Positions 1 to 10,760 of a DNA stretch of 64,000 bases are shown here, one piece after another; within the stretch, counting starts at the first letter, position 1; each line of letters starts with the position of its first letter. Source of the DNA: Dysidea avara (Eukaryota > Porifera > Demospongiae > Dictyoceratida > Dysideidae); NCBI RefSeq assembly GCF_963678975.1, contig NC_089285.1:3880531-3944530 (forward strand), in the 5' to 3' direction. Under the pieces are notes generated by a model, which made no database searches, was not told where the DNA came from, and was given only the letters and a program-made list of their open reading frames with translations. Made by a program: the position numbers and the translations under genes.

Positions 1-1006
1 AGCTAGCCAGAAGGTGATGGAGGGGCAGGCATGCCCCCACGAAACACTCAAAATCATTCATGATTGCAAAAAAGGCTAATGACCCAATGGTGGGCTAGCC
101 AACATACGGTGTTGTATTATTACAGCTGAAATAACTAGCTACGTAACTATTTCAGTACTGACTGCTTCCAATCGAGGTAGCTATATTCGTCGAGCATCAT
201 TGCACGTGCCACAACTGTACTCCAACAAATTCATCCACAGTCCCGTAGAGCTAATACTTTAGTGCAAATACAGGTTACTTTACGTTAGCCACAGCCTGTG
301 CTGCAGTCCTAGCACACTGCTGACAGGATTACGTATTCACTCACTTCACTCGGCAAAATTCAAATGCCATGTATTGCACCAAATCCCACCTGTCTTGCTA
401 GCAGAACTTGTAAGCTTGACTGATCCACCTGACTGACTGACTGACTGACAAAGTAAAAACAGACTGCACTGCCGTACGTACAAAGGTCCAGTGTGATCGA
501 CTCGATAAAATAAACTTGGTACATTTATTTAGCTAACACTTTATCATCTCGTAGGCAGTAGGTCCGTAGCGTCATTTGGTCTCCTTTGTCACTTGTGAGT
601 TGTGACTCCTGCCGCGGAGAAGCGGGTCACTCTTTTTAGATTCAAAAATGTTCTATCACGCGAGTAATCTAGGCTAAATATAGAAGTATGTCTCTAATAT
701 TTTCGTTCGATGGATTCACGAGCGAGTTGAATGTTGTGTGTGCGCATTCACTAGCAACCCTTGGTGATACCGCGTAGTAGTGTACATAATTTACAGTCAT
801 TTGCGTGTCAGTTTAATACTGGTAAACTTGTGACGAAGGTTTTAAAAAAAAATCATTTAGTGATGGGGGGACAAATGCCCCCCCTTGCCCCCCCTTAGCT
901 ACGCCTCTGTTCATAGACTCACCTTACCCTTTCTGTACTAAATATTCAGACTGTATTGCGGTTGGCGCGAGCCTCTTAATAATAATTACTCATTTATCAC
1001 GATCTT
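1..1006. other. Gene-free flank with short low-complexity tracts
   Basis: No convincing coding exon is visible on either strand. The stretch holds a short GACT microsatellite near 431-449 and a C/G-rich inverted tract near 864-897 (GGGGGG, spacer, CCCCCCC) of the sort seen at non-autonomous element ends. It lies downstream of the minus-strand composite gene, where the rest of its Ulp1-like protease domain would be expected. I looked for the catalytic Cys region (Q-x-DCG type) and did not find it. Confidence 0.5.
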
Positions 1007-1122
1007 AGCCACTAAAATGCTGCTGACCACCTTATGCAGGTTTTCTCTATAACAACCACCTGTATATAAAGGCCAGATATATCTGGTCCCAAGGTGACCG
1101 TTATAGACAGGTTCCACTGTAA
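1007..1122 (+). repeat. Dispersed repeat, copy A
   Basis: About 115 bp closely resembling 58226-58334 in the same orientation. Both contain ACTAAAATGCTGCTGACC, then ATCTGGTCCCAAGGT, and end in GGTTCCACTGTA. Partial relatives ending in ACAGGTTCCACTGTA lie near 48330-48355 and 49290-49315. This copy abuts the last recognisable Ulp1-like codons of the composite gene and probably interrupts it. Confidence 0.75.
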
Positions 1123-1476
1123 TGAATGCAGTTGTTCGGCAAGAGTTGAGTGTAATGCTTTTAGGCTGAAGAGAATCGTACAAATAAACTACGTTATCTC
1201 TGATGTGCGATAATGCCCAATGCTCACAAAAGTAGTGAAAAAAGAAAAACTCCTCTTCTGCTTACTTTATCAATTCTGGTCGTGCCACACAAAGTGTGGT
1301 TTGTGGGACAGGTATATCAGGAAACTGCTCACGTATCAAGTTACATGTTCCATTCATGTGCCTGTCAGTGAGTGGAGATTCTTCTACCAGTAACTTCTTC
1401 TCATTGTCTTTCAACTTCAACTCGGGCACCCAATATGACACTGCACTTGGTGGAGAGTCATCAATTTCAATCAGAT
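1121..1476 (-). pseudogene. Ulp1/C48-like cysteine protease segment of the composite gene
   Basis: The exon begins at 1476 after a TTCTAG acceptor, in phase with the donor at 1886. It reads YWVPELKLK, then LTDRHMNGTCNLIREQFP, the stretch that precedes Ulp1-like domains in many invertebrate TE proteins. Next come EHWALS (HW, likely catalytic His) and VYLYDSL. An in-frame TAA at 1262-1264 separates the two halves. The part that should carry the catalytic Cys is missing, replaced by a dispersed repeat. Ulp1-like proteases cleave SUMO-type conjugates; MULEs with Ulp1 domains are known in plants. The assignment rests on short motifs. Confidence 0.6.
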
Positions 1477-1629
1477 CTAGAAGTAATGACAATAATATAA
1501 TTATTTTATCTTTGTTGCCTTAAAACTAAAGGTAAAAAGTCAAGTGTTTTATTGAATAGAGTACGTAGATATTCACTGCAATGCCACACTATCTAGCTAT
1601 ACGTTAGTAAGATTTCTTCAGAATACCAT

Positions 1630-1690
1630 ATTGCAAAATAACATTGGCGAAATCTTAATTAGGAAATATTGGCGAAGGAAGTGCTGTGTA
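1630..1690. repeat. Fragment related to the 10583-10760 MITE
   Basis: The words ATTGGCGAAAT and ATATTGGCGAAGGAAGTGCTGT recur in diverged form within 10583-10760 (ATATTGGCGAATTTGGAAGTGCTGT). It lies in the intron between exons 1886-2395 and 1121-1476 of the composite gene. Confidence 0.5.
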
Positions 1691-2579
1691 CAAGGTATTG
1701 TAGTTTGCTTATAAGATCTTGTAGTTCTTGTAGCTGTTCTCACTAATATTGGGGAGACAACAAACCGTGAATAAGGAGTAGCGGAACAACGGAATAAGTA
1801 AAATTGTATTCAGTGATTTTTTGCTATTATCAAAGTTAAACGTGTCATGCAAATGTGGTCAAAATTACATATGTAATTAGCTCACCTAAATCTTTATGTG
1901 TGTTGTTAGCAGGACTCCTTGATGTTGCTGGTATGTGTCGCTCGTCAGAAGATTTATTTCCTTTAAGGCTGAGAGCAAGATTCTTCGGTTTAGCTGATTT
2001 GTGCTTGGCATCACCTGTAGTTGTGCACACAACTGTTAAGCATAATACATCTATGTTATTACTTGGGTTAAACTTTCTCTTAGTATCAGGAGGTCCATCG
2101 GGATCATCATTTTCTTTGTGATATCTCTTTTGTCTTGCTAGATTTTGCTGACTTGATCTCTTCATGCGGCCATCATTTGACAGATTGTCGTATGTTACAG
2201 AGAGCCCTTTCCTTACTGCCATTATCTCCAGAGAATTTGCCATATCTTCTTTGTAGATAATCATCATTGCTTGTTTTAGCGGTTGTCTGTGCGTGAATTT
2301 GCTAAATCGGTTGTATGACTCGACAGCATTCGTGGAACTAGGAAGCTCTTTAAACTGTTTAGGATCCATTGCATTGTAACAGGACGAGGACATACCTGCA
2401 GCAAGTGCACACTTGTAAACATGTGGTGGTGACAAACTGATAGTGAAATGCATACATATGCTAGGACCAAGTTGAGGTAAACACATATCCCTTACAAAGA
2501 TAAACTTGGGTGTGCTCAACCAAGAGTTCATAATATAATTATGAACCCTATGGCAGGCTGTATGCTCCTTATACTTCAA

Positions 2580-3153
2580 GCTGGTATTAGTTGAGACATG
2601 CCAAAAGACTAGTCACATATAACGTTGGTTTTGCAGACCTAGTCACATATGCATTTTTTACAGTGTATATTAGCTCTGAAATGGATAGTAGTTTTTACTA
2701 TCTGGATATCCTGAACAAAATCTTTCCAGATATCCTACGGATAGTGACATCATCACTTGCTATAAAAGCATTGTATATTTTGTTGTGAACATGTTTGTTT
2801 TACTAGTACTTTAGAATAAAACATAACACTTAAATGAAGATTAAGTAAGTTTGTAATAATGTTTAACTGTATCAAGGAAATATTAACATAAAATTGCTTC
2901 AAATTATTAGAAATTATCCTGATGGCATCAAATCACTATCCGGACAGTAAATTATTGTCTAGATATCTGGATAATACGGATATCTGTTTCAGCCCTAGTA
3001 TATATGCACGATTCGAAACAAAGTGCTGTTTTGTTTGGCTAAGGTACAGAAGCACAAAGATACAGGATAGACAAAATTAATGTATACACATGTAAGAGCA
3101 CAAATAATAAAATTAAAAATTTACAATACAGAAGACTCATGTTTATGACTTAC
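2580..3153. other. Intron of the composite gene, nothing else recognised
   Basis: AT-rich stretch between the exon ending at 3154 and the one starting near 2579. Repeated words such as GGATATC occur around 2700-2750 and 2950-2990 (ATATCCGGA/TCCGGATAT-like), but no exon with family similarity was found. Confidence 0.4.
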
Positions 3154-4020
3154 GTAGATGATTGGATCGCATCCACCAATCACACCAATGCCTGCATAGT
3201 TTCCATTTGTTTAGTTTATGCTCTGATTGGTATCCTTTTAAGATCGTAGATTTAGGCAGAATCTCAATGGCTGATGACATGGGCTTATCTCCGCATAAAA
3301 CTTTGAAAAAAAGTCTTACATGAACTTTTGTCTTTGCTGTTGGTATTGCGTAGGCGATTGTCATGAATGCTTTGTGTGCCATAGGAGATGAGCCCTTATT
3401 AACCTTCTCGCAAACTCTCCTAGCAGAGCGTTGGTAATGCACCTGTAGAAAGCATATTGTGCATGCATACATACTTCACAACTTTTATGTCATTCCTTAC
3501 TTGACAGCCCTTAACCACTTGACTAGTAATGTCGTCTCCAATTACAGATTGCAGGCCTTTCAGTTGGGTATCTGACCAGTCAGTTACTATGCCTTTCAAT
3601 GATTTTCCTACGCTGAACTCAAGATGCTTTGCTTTAACTTGTCCAAAAATAGCCTCAAATGCACACTTGTATGCAACAGCATCAAGCTTATTCATTCTAA
3701 CTCGAGCAACTACTGCCCCTACCATATATAAAATGTTAAATCTTACAAAATATGTGTTACACTTACATTGAAGGGTCTCATAATCAAAACAAACAACATT
3801 GAGTAGATATTCCAGTTCTATTGATGCAGCAAATGTAGCATCAACTTCGATAAATTCTGCTTTACTGAAAAGTGTGGCCATGATAGGACTCATAGTTAGC
3901 ACCCATGTGAAGGAAGGTTTCAGTGAGTAGTCACATGCATATTGGTGGCCAAGTGTTGCGTACTCATCCATGTGATCTACAATATTATACACCCATAAAC
4001 CAAAGTAAAATATACCATAT

Positions 4021-4500
4021 AGGGGGAAAGTTTCAATGGACTAAACTTTCACTGTGAAGGCTGACAAGACATATTCGCGGTAAAAGTTTTTCTGTCCCTC
4101 TTCTAAAATAAATTCCATGGGCACTTATGCTTATAACTTTAGGCGCTTGTTATGCATTTCAAGTTTTCGCGCCATGTGCAATGTCTAAGAATATGCCGAC
4201 GCCTCGTTCGCTGACTGTAGACAGCTGCATATGTGGCTATCACGAGTAAAGCGCTATATGGGAGCCAGTAATTGGAGAAGATTTGCAATGCGACAGGGAA
4301 ACAGATAATCCGAATGATATACGCTGTGTATGTGCTCAAGCGAAGACAAATCGTTGGACACGTGCTCCGCAATATATCTCGAGCATGTTCCGTGTGAAAA
4401 TAGTAAATTCTTGGTTATAATATTTTAGCTGAGAAACTTTTGCGGTTTACTGCTAAACCGCAAAAACTACGAAAGTTTAGCGCATTGAAACTTTCCCCCT
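4021..4500. mobile_element. 480-bp MITE with perfect 18-bp terminal inverted repeats
   Basis: The left end AGGGGGAAAGTTTCAATG is the exact reverse complement of the right end (4483-4500). The match continues imperfectly through CTAAACTTTC on both sides. It is flanked by AT-rich TAT/AT, so a TA-type duplication is possible. It has no coding capacity for a transposase. It lies in an intron of the composite gene, between exons 4526-4714 and 3767-3976. Confidence 0.85.
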
Positions 4501-4778
4501 ATGCGGTACTAACATAAATACTTACCAAGACTACCACATTGCTCTGTGCTGTGTTTGTCATATTCAACACTATCATTCTCAAATGAAAGAATGACCACAC
4601 CAGGATTTCTTTCTTCTTTGGTCTCTTTTAGTACAGCTGCTCTGATATTCTTGATCTTTCCTTTGTGAGTTGCTGCAAGTGATCCTGCTGCTGGCATGTA
4701 TGTTAATCCTTTCCCTAACAAATTTACATTAATGGGATGATTATTTTTACCACATATGAACCTAATGCCATGTAATAC

Positions 4779-5949
4779 CTGTCACTAAATCATGAGTCTT
4801 GAGAGTTGGGTCTAGCTTTACAGTATGTCGGATGTCTTCCACTATCTTAGATGGTACTTTTGTTGGACCATGAATATTATGGTTGTGCAAGTTGTTCAAC
4901 TTCATATCACCAACTCTAACAACTCCAGAAAGCCATCGCCGTTTATCTTCATCTTTTTCTGGCCAAGCGTATACAAACTCTACTGGGCATTCTTTGTTGA
5001 AAAGAAGCTCCGTTTCAGGATGGTCTGGACAAGGACGATGTTCACCAGCTGGTATCGTATAGGCACAGTTCTCAACTGAACAACACTTTATGCCACCGCA
5101 AGGTGCGATACTATAGTAGAGAAATTCTTCGTTTCCGTTAACAGTAAACTTTACTTTACGCGGTGCTCTTAATTTTCCTTTGCTGATCTGAATATTATTA
5201 AAGAGAAAATGCTCATCTTTCTGGGTGTAAAAAGGTAGGGCTGAAACGTCACACACATAGCCCAAACGCTGCGGATGTTCCATTTGAAATATGCCTGGGT
5301 ATTGGTAATCCTCCGGACTTTCAATGTTGTACCAATTCACACTACTTGACAACAGATTTGTAAGAACCGGCAGAAGATGCGTTCCTTTAGTTTGTCTTGT
5401 TTGTGTCACATTTTCATGGGCTGCGGTAGTAGCCGAAATGGCTGGACTCTGTTGTGAATTGATTACAGGAAGCTCAAGCTTTTTAGGTGACTGTATAAAT
5501 TCTTTACCAGCTTCAGTGACTGTATAACTGTTGAACCCCAAATTTGAAACCTTTCCTTCTCCATGTCCCAACTGCATATTCCTATCCAGCAATCCAGAAA
5601 GCCATGCTTGTCGAATGCGAATGCGCCAAGAGATTTCAGGTAAGTGGAATTGAGTTCCAATACCAAGAGATGCCGATGCACCATCTGATTGCACAAGACT
5701 CTTGCAGTATCCACGCAAGTATTCGGCAATCTACATAGATGATATACATGAAGTAGAATGTGAGCTTCAACAATACCTACCTTCTTTTCATCCATGGCAG
5801 GAATTTCCATCACTGTTTGCACAATTGCCATCAATTCTCTCTCACAGTCAACAATCTTCACAGAATCCAACTGAGAGCAAACATCGCAACATTGGCCAGT
5901 TACGGTTTTAGTGCTGTTGGCCTCTCCAAAGTATTCAAGTAGCACTTCC
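4779..5949 (-). pseudogene. RecQ zinc-binding and winged-helix region joined to a zinc module
   Basis: Exon 5781-5949 encodes EVLLEYFGE and CCDVC, the hallmark of the RecQ zinc-binding domain. After a small intron, exon 4779-5730 continues in phase 0 with a helical segment around ISWRIRIRQAWLSG and YTVTEAG, which fits the RecQ winged helix. It then runs into about 130 residues of low-complexity linker and a Cys/His module (APCGGIKCC, ENC, CPDH, and LHNHNIH after a conserved W). That last pattern resembles the GCM1/WRKY/FLYWCH zinc folds found in front of MULE transposases. Helicase end and transposase DNA-binding module therefore share a single exon, which argues strongly against two neighbouring genes. 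Confidence 0.75.
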
Positions 5950-6356
5950 CTTCAGCATTTGGTATGAAGATGAGCAAGACAAAACCTATGTAAATGGTAT
6001 GAAATCTGTAAGTGGAATGATATACTGTATGTTTAACATTGTCCGCACATACTATTTCAAAGGTTAATCACACTTAGCAACTGTTGCCTAGCAACCGTTG
6101 CCACGGAATTAAAGGCATCCACCTTTGCTAAGCAATTGTGAGATTTTGTGGTTATCATGATGGTAGGGTACAACATAACACGATTGTCATGTAGGCAAAA
6201 ATGACAATTGTAGTGTACAAAACAGACAAGGCACAACTACTAGGGAAACTTTGGTCACCACTAAATACAATATACACATAGTTGGAATCAAAAAATGGAA
6301 TTTATAGAATTGAGTGATCTTGCTATATAGTTACAGCATTTGTTTTGTAGAATTAT

Positions 6357-6590
6357 TTAATGATATACAATGCCTTCAGTGTTTGTTCCCGATTTTGGAG
6401 AGCTAAACACCATGCTAAAGACATCTTGATTAATCTCACAATCTAAACAATTGCTTACCCCTACATCTATCACTTCATCTAAAGTTAATATTTTAGCAGC
6501 GCAACTGCATTTTACAGTAGCAATTAAGTGTGCTGTACTAATAATACAGCATACTTCACAGTAAATATCTGTTCTATGACCAACGATAAA
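6357..6590 (-). other. Unrecognised Cys-rich open stretch in an intron
   Basis: An open frame of 77 codons without ATG lies on the minus strand, in the unresolved gap between helicase exons 7493 and 5949. It contains RTDIYCEVCC, KCSCAAK, DEVIDVG and NCLDC, a Cys spacing that could bind zinc, and a good GTAAGC donor candidate follows DEVIDVG. I do not recognise the family. It may be a missing exon between RecQ motif VI and the zinc domain, or a TE remnant. Confidence 0.3.
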
Positions 6591-6677
6591 CTATTATTCT
6601 GACAAAACCTGAAACAGTTTGAGTCACCTAAATAAGCACTTCACTAAAATGACTAGAGGCACTTTATTACAGTTTAA

Positions 6678-7348
6678 GGTGGCTGGGAACAGTTTCTGTA
6701 TGGCTTCACCATGAATTTACAGGGCCTAAAACAAGCAAGCTATCTTCATGAAGTGCATTGAACTAACAGAAATGTATGAAGCAGTTTGTTCTCTACCATT
6801 TACAACAAACAGGAGCTCTCTGGGATGCGTGTAGCGTAAGTTACAAATTTAGCCCTTCAAAGTGAACTCTTCCTCCGCGCTTGACGCTATGGGGCTGGAT
6901 TCGCTGTTAGACACTATTTACCTGATCATCTATCATTGTGTGGAGCTACTTTTCCTACCAGATCTTTAGTTTACGCGTTAATTCTACCCATGTCACACAA
7001 AGATTTGAAACGGTTTTTTTTAATTCGCCACTGCCAGGTCGAAGCGAATACTAAAAATCGACTTCTGCACAATTGCAGCTTATTTACTACTGATTGCCCA
7101 TCCAAAATTTGACAGTCATATCTTGAAAAACCGGCAACTAGTTCATTTTTGTATGGAGGCTTGTAATAATAGCGCGCAGCGATCTTGTTAAATGCTGTGA
7201 TGATGTGTGCTTACGCAACATAATTATATTCATTTGCAAATGACAGGAACTGGTGGTCAACCACAGTAATGATTACATTTAAGCCTCATAGCTAATGTGA
7301 TTGCTTACATAACACTGTTGAAACCTTATGAAAACTGTTCGAGCCACC
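6678..7348. mobile_element. TTAA-flanked MITE, 671 bp
   Basis: The left end GGTGGCTGGGAACAGTTT pairs with the right end AAAACTGTTCGAGCCACC (one mismatch and small differences). TTAA flanks both ends (6674-6677 and 7349-7352), as expected for piggyBac or Kolobok-type integration. No transposase frame is present inside. It sits in an intron of the composite gene. Confidence 0.8.
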
Positions 7349-8078
7349 TTAAGCACCATTTACTTAGTTGCACAAGAATTAACTTCACCACCCAAGGCTT
7401 TTTTATATAAAGAAGGTGTGTACTTTAATCAGTTTGATACGTTCAGATAATTCATATTATGCATGTGTACACATATTTACCAATTCACGTACTTCCAAAC
7501 TTGTTGAAATTGTGCCAATAAAGCATGTTGTTCTTCTGTCTACCTGTGCTTACACCAGTACACTGTATGCTGCTAATTTGCTTCACTGAACAGAACAATT
7601 CCTAGTGCATGGATTTAAGATGAGCACAATAATCAACTACGTACAGTATTAGCATTTACCATTAACTTGTCGGCCATCTCTTCCAGCCCTGCCCAGTTCT
7701 TGTACAAGTTCCTCCAGTGTCGCAGGACATCCGATTCTTATAACAAGATCCACATTGGGTACATCAACTCCCATTCCAAAGGCTGTCGTACATACCATCA
7801 CCTACAAAACATAGGCAATGTATGCACATGCATGCACTTATTTGCTTTATCTGACCTGAATGTTTGAGTGATCTGGACACCAGTTTTCAACTGTCTTTAC
7901 TTTGTCGTGGCTGGACATACCCTTTCCATGATAAGCACAACTGTTGATTCCTTTTTCTCTCAATGCTATTGCCAGAGGTGCCACATCCTTAACAAAATCA
8001 GTGTAAACAATGACCCTTTGGTGTTGTATAAGATCAAACAGATAATCTGTTAGTACAGAATAGTAGGAAGTAGTACCT

Positions 8079-8101
8079 GGGGGGGGGGGGGGGGGGGGGG
8101 G
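8079..8101. repeat. Homopolymer run of 23 G inside the helicase exon
   Basis: On the coding (minus) strand it is poly-C, read as a poly-proline run between a HYFI segment and GTTSYYS. The downstream text TACTAACAG could instead be a branch point and acceptor, making the run the pyrimidine tract of an unseen intron; no donor is obvious. Confidence 0.8.
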
Positions 8102-8530
8102 TATAAAATAATGCATTGCATGGTTAATCAATAACTGCAAACCATTTTTGGGCAATTTTGTTAGCTCCATTGCATGAAAAGTAACGTTAGGTTTGTTTAT
8201 ACTGGAAACTTCTAGTACTGGGTCTTGCAACATATCTTGCAGCTGCTCTTTGATGAAAGGAGTGGCTGTGGCTGTCAGTGCCATAATAGGCACAGCTGGA
8301 AAGTGATCCTTCACATTCACTATATACCCATATTGTGGTCTATACGACAGATATACACATACATATGAGCATTTATTGTAACTTCAAACACATAAGTAAC
8401 AAGGTTGCACTGTGGCTACTATCCGGGGCGGCTATTGTGTAAGCCATGGCTATTAACTGGTAAAATACGGTAGTTTGAAAACACTAAACAAGCTACTGTA
8501 ATATCACCCGAGAAGATTTATATTTCTATA

Positions 8531-10508
8531 GTACGTTCGTGTTGAGCTGAATCCTGAGTTGTTGATTAAGAAGCCATACAAGATCAAAGGCTTTAAACAT
8601 AATGTTAATGACGCATTTATTCGTAAGCCCATGTTATGGGCGCGCACTTAATTGTTGAGAATATGGCGTCCAGTGTACTGTCAGCGAGTGCGGAGCGAAA
8701 CCCTCTTGGGAAGACGTTAAACAGCCAAACGAAGTATCTACTTATGAAACTATGGGAGTACTTTAAGCAAGAAGTGAAGAAATGTAAAATTTCTATCAAC
8801 ATCACGGAGAGAATCTCGAAGGCCAGCGGTATTGTATCATGCCTTTTTTGCTGGGTTTTGGCATACATTACGCCACGCAGGGATTTCAAGGACATCCATT
8901 AGAATGGAGCACCGCAAGAAAGGCGATTTATTTATGCCAAGAAAAAGGTACAAAATGCACTTTGCACAAGCCCGCTCAATTCTGTAATCGTCAGGTACAA
9001 ATGTTCACGAGTCCTTGTTGATACAGACAGTTTTAACCCAGATACTATCAGACAAGATCCATTCATTGTACGGAAGGGAGGAAATCTATCGCTCTCAAAG
9101 ATTTTGGTAAGTTAAATTTTGAAACCTGGAACTTTGTCACTTACTCCGTCTTAGGCCAAACTTAAGAATGATGGTGTTTTCTCTGGGGGTAGAACATTGC
9201 TTTAAAGAGTGTTGAGTGATATGGGATTTAAGTACAAGACGATTAATGACAAGAGGTTAGCATTGAAACTGTTTGTTCTTTAATTTCACTACACGTATGT
9301 GCAGGGTATGCTATGAGCAGCCCTGCACAGTCCATCAGTATCATAAATATTAAAGACGAACGAGGTGCAACAGAACTGAAGGAAGACCAGTTGTGTATTT
9401 GGATGAGACTTGGGTAATGAAGAACTTCTAGAGCAATTCCTCATCCAAATCGGCAGTGATAGTGAAGATGGTGATGGTGGTATTAATGAATTGTCCACTA
9501 GCAGCAGCGGGTCCAAGTCTTCTTCTGGGCTTACTTCATCTGATGTAAGATTGTTTGATATTTGCAGCATTGGTGTTACAACTTGATTTTGTTCCCCAGG
9601 AGTCATCAGGTAGCTGGGATTAAACTCTGTGAAGTACATAAAAATACAGATGAAGTACGTGTAAGTGTGTGCACTTTAATAAAAAATATCATTGCTTTAT
9701 TGTGCTATCCGAAGTTGAACATACCATCCCTTGTATATTTAATCAGTGCAGGAGTGTTTGGAAGTCACTACAGGTACTATCAGCCCAAATTCATATAAAC
9801 AGTATTATTTCATTTGTTGAAACTTTTAGAGTTTTTTGGGAATGTAACTTCAAAAACAAAATGCCGGCTGGAAAAACTGTGTACATGTGTGGCGAAGTGA
9901 TGAGAAAAGTATTAAAATGACAAATTGACTAAATGGGAACAGAAGACGATAGTCAGCTGTGGTGAATGTGAAGTAAAATACATGTTGTTTGGCTCACTTG
10001 CAGGAACACCAATGCTACATAACGGATTTTGAGCTGTTATAATTTGGTTTTTTTCTTTTTTGAGGCTGAAGAAGTTTTTACCTGAATATAAGCAGGCCAC
10101 TTATCTTCTAAATACAGTGCAACAGTGGCCCCAGCTCTTCTACTTATGCAACTCTGTTTTACACACACAAAATCTGTTTTATTTTTCTTGTAAAAGTGTA
10201 TTACAGCCTCTTACATAAGGGATGGTGAAATCATGCGTGTTGAGGGCGGGTATGTGACGTCTGGCTTCGCCACAAACATGTGTCAACATGACCATCAAAG
10301 GGCCGCGCTTTAGAGGCTTCCCCATTGAAAATGTATGGCGAAACTTTACAGTGCCATAACGGGAGTGTCTTACATTCGAATGAAGCGCTTTTAATATATT
10401 TTTAGTGGATCGAGAAGCGCTACGTATCGAGCTATACAGGAGCCCCATGCGATGTAGCAATCGTAAGTTATTAATCGTTTTTGAGGGTTCAGCTCAACGC
10501 GAACGTAC
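8531..10508 (+). mobile_element. Tc1/IS630-like DNA transposon with TIRs and TA duplication
   Basis: The ends GTACGTTCGTGTTGAGCTGA (8531) and, inverted, GTACGTTCGCGTTGAGCTGA (from 10508) match over about 25 bp with two mismatches. TA dinucleotides flank both sides (8529-8530, 10509-10510), the target duplication of Tc1/mariner/IS630 elements. The 1978-bp body carries remains of a plus-strand transposase, opposite in direction to the composite gene whose motif II-III intron it occupies. The boundaries come from the sequence; the superfamily comes from the transposase motif and the TA site. Confidence 0.88.
8663..9590 (+). pseudogene. Broken IS630/Tc1-like transposase
   Basis: The start at ATG 8663 gives a helix-turn-helix type N-terminus (NPLGKTLNSQTKYLL, then NITERISKASGI). 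After small introns come LVDTDSFNPDTIRQ, a stop-broken SGGRTLL, and DMGFKYKTINDKR, a typical segment just before the catalytic core. Then PVVYLDETWVMK near 9387-9415 carries the catalytic DE motif of this family. A TAG follows almost at once, and the reading resumes in an acidic Ser-rich tail (IGSDSEDGDGG). The middle of the DDE domain is therefore deleted and the copy is non-autonomous. Splice sites at 9110/9154 (GTAAGT...TTAG) look real. Confidence 0.75.
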
Positions 10509-10582
10509 TATATCATTCAATTTATTGGGTGTAGTTTACATTATTCACACATACATTAATGACCCTGCAGAGTGTACAGTAC

Positions 10583-10760
10583 GAGACAAAATTTTGGTGG
10601 GAGAAAAATTTGGCGAATGCTCGATTAGTAATAATTGGTGGATAATATATTGGCGAATTTGGAAGTGCTGTATATATATATTCTCTATTTTTTATTTAAT
10701 TGGACAAGAAAATTTTGGCGAATTGAATAAAATTCGACAAATTGGCCAAAATTTTGTCTC
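10583..10760. mobile_element. 178-bp MITE with GAGACAAAATTTTGG ends
   Basis: GAGACAAAATTTTGG at 10583 is the exact inverse of CCAAAATTTTGTCTC ending at 10760. The interior repeats TTGGCGAA several times. No coding capacity. It lies between the Tc1/IS630-like element and helicase exon 10861-11341. Confidence 0.8.

Larger units (their letters stand above)
1886..4714 (-). pseudogene. MULE-type DDE transposase domain of the composite gene
   Basis: MULE transposases cut and paste DNA with an RNase H-fold DDE active site. Exon 3767-3976 has FIEVDATF (first Asp); exon 3501-3718 has GIVTDWSD (second Asp); exon 3154-3442 has GCQ-VHYQRS and a WKLCRHWCDWW segment; exon 1886-2395 has SSTNAVESYNR, the likely Glu. 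These are the usual MULE landmarks in order, and the phases agree between 4714, 3976, 3718 and 3442. The junction from 3154 to about 2579 is not resolved and may hide a small exon. A MITE (4021-4500) sits in the intron between 4526 and 3976. The C-terminal part is basic and Ser/Asn-rich. Confidence 0.78.

Noticed and set aside
1262-1264. TAA as the natural end of the composite protein, with GTAAGC as donor
   Set aside because: The donor would give the wrong phase for the HW/YDSL segment, whereas that segment follows in the same frame after the stop, so a nonsense mutation is the simpler reading.
10179-10460. Minus-strand 93-residue frame
   Set aside because: Falls in the non-coding end of the Tc1/IS630-like element, close to its TIR.
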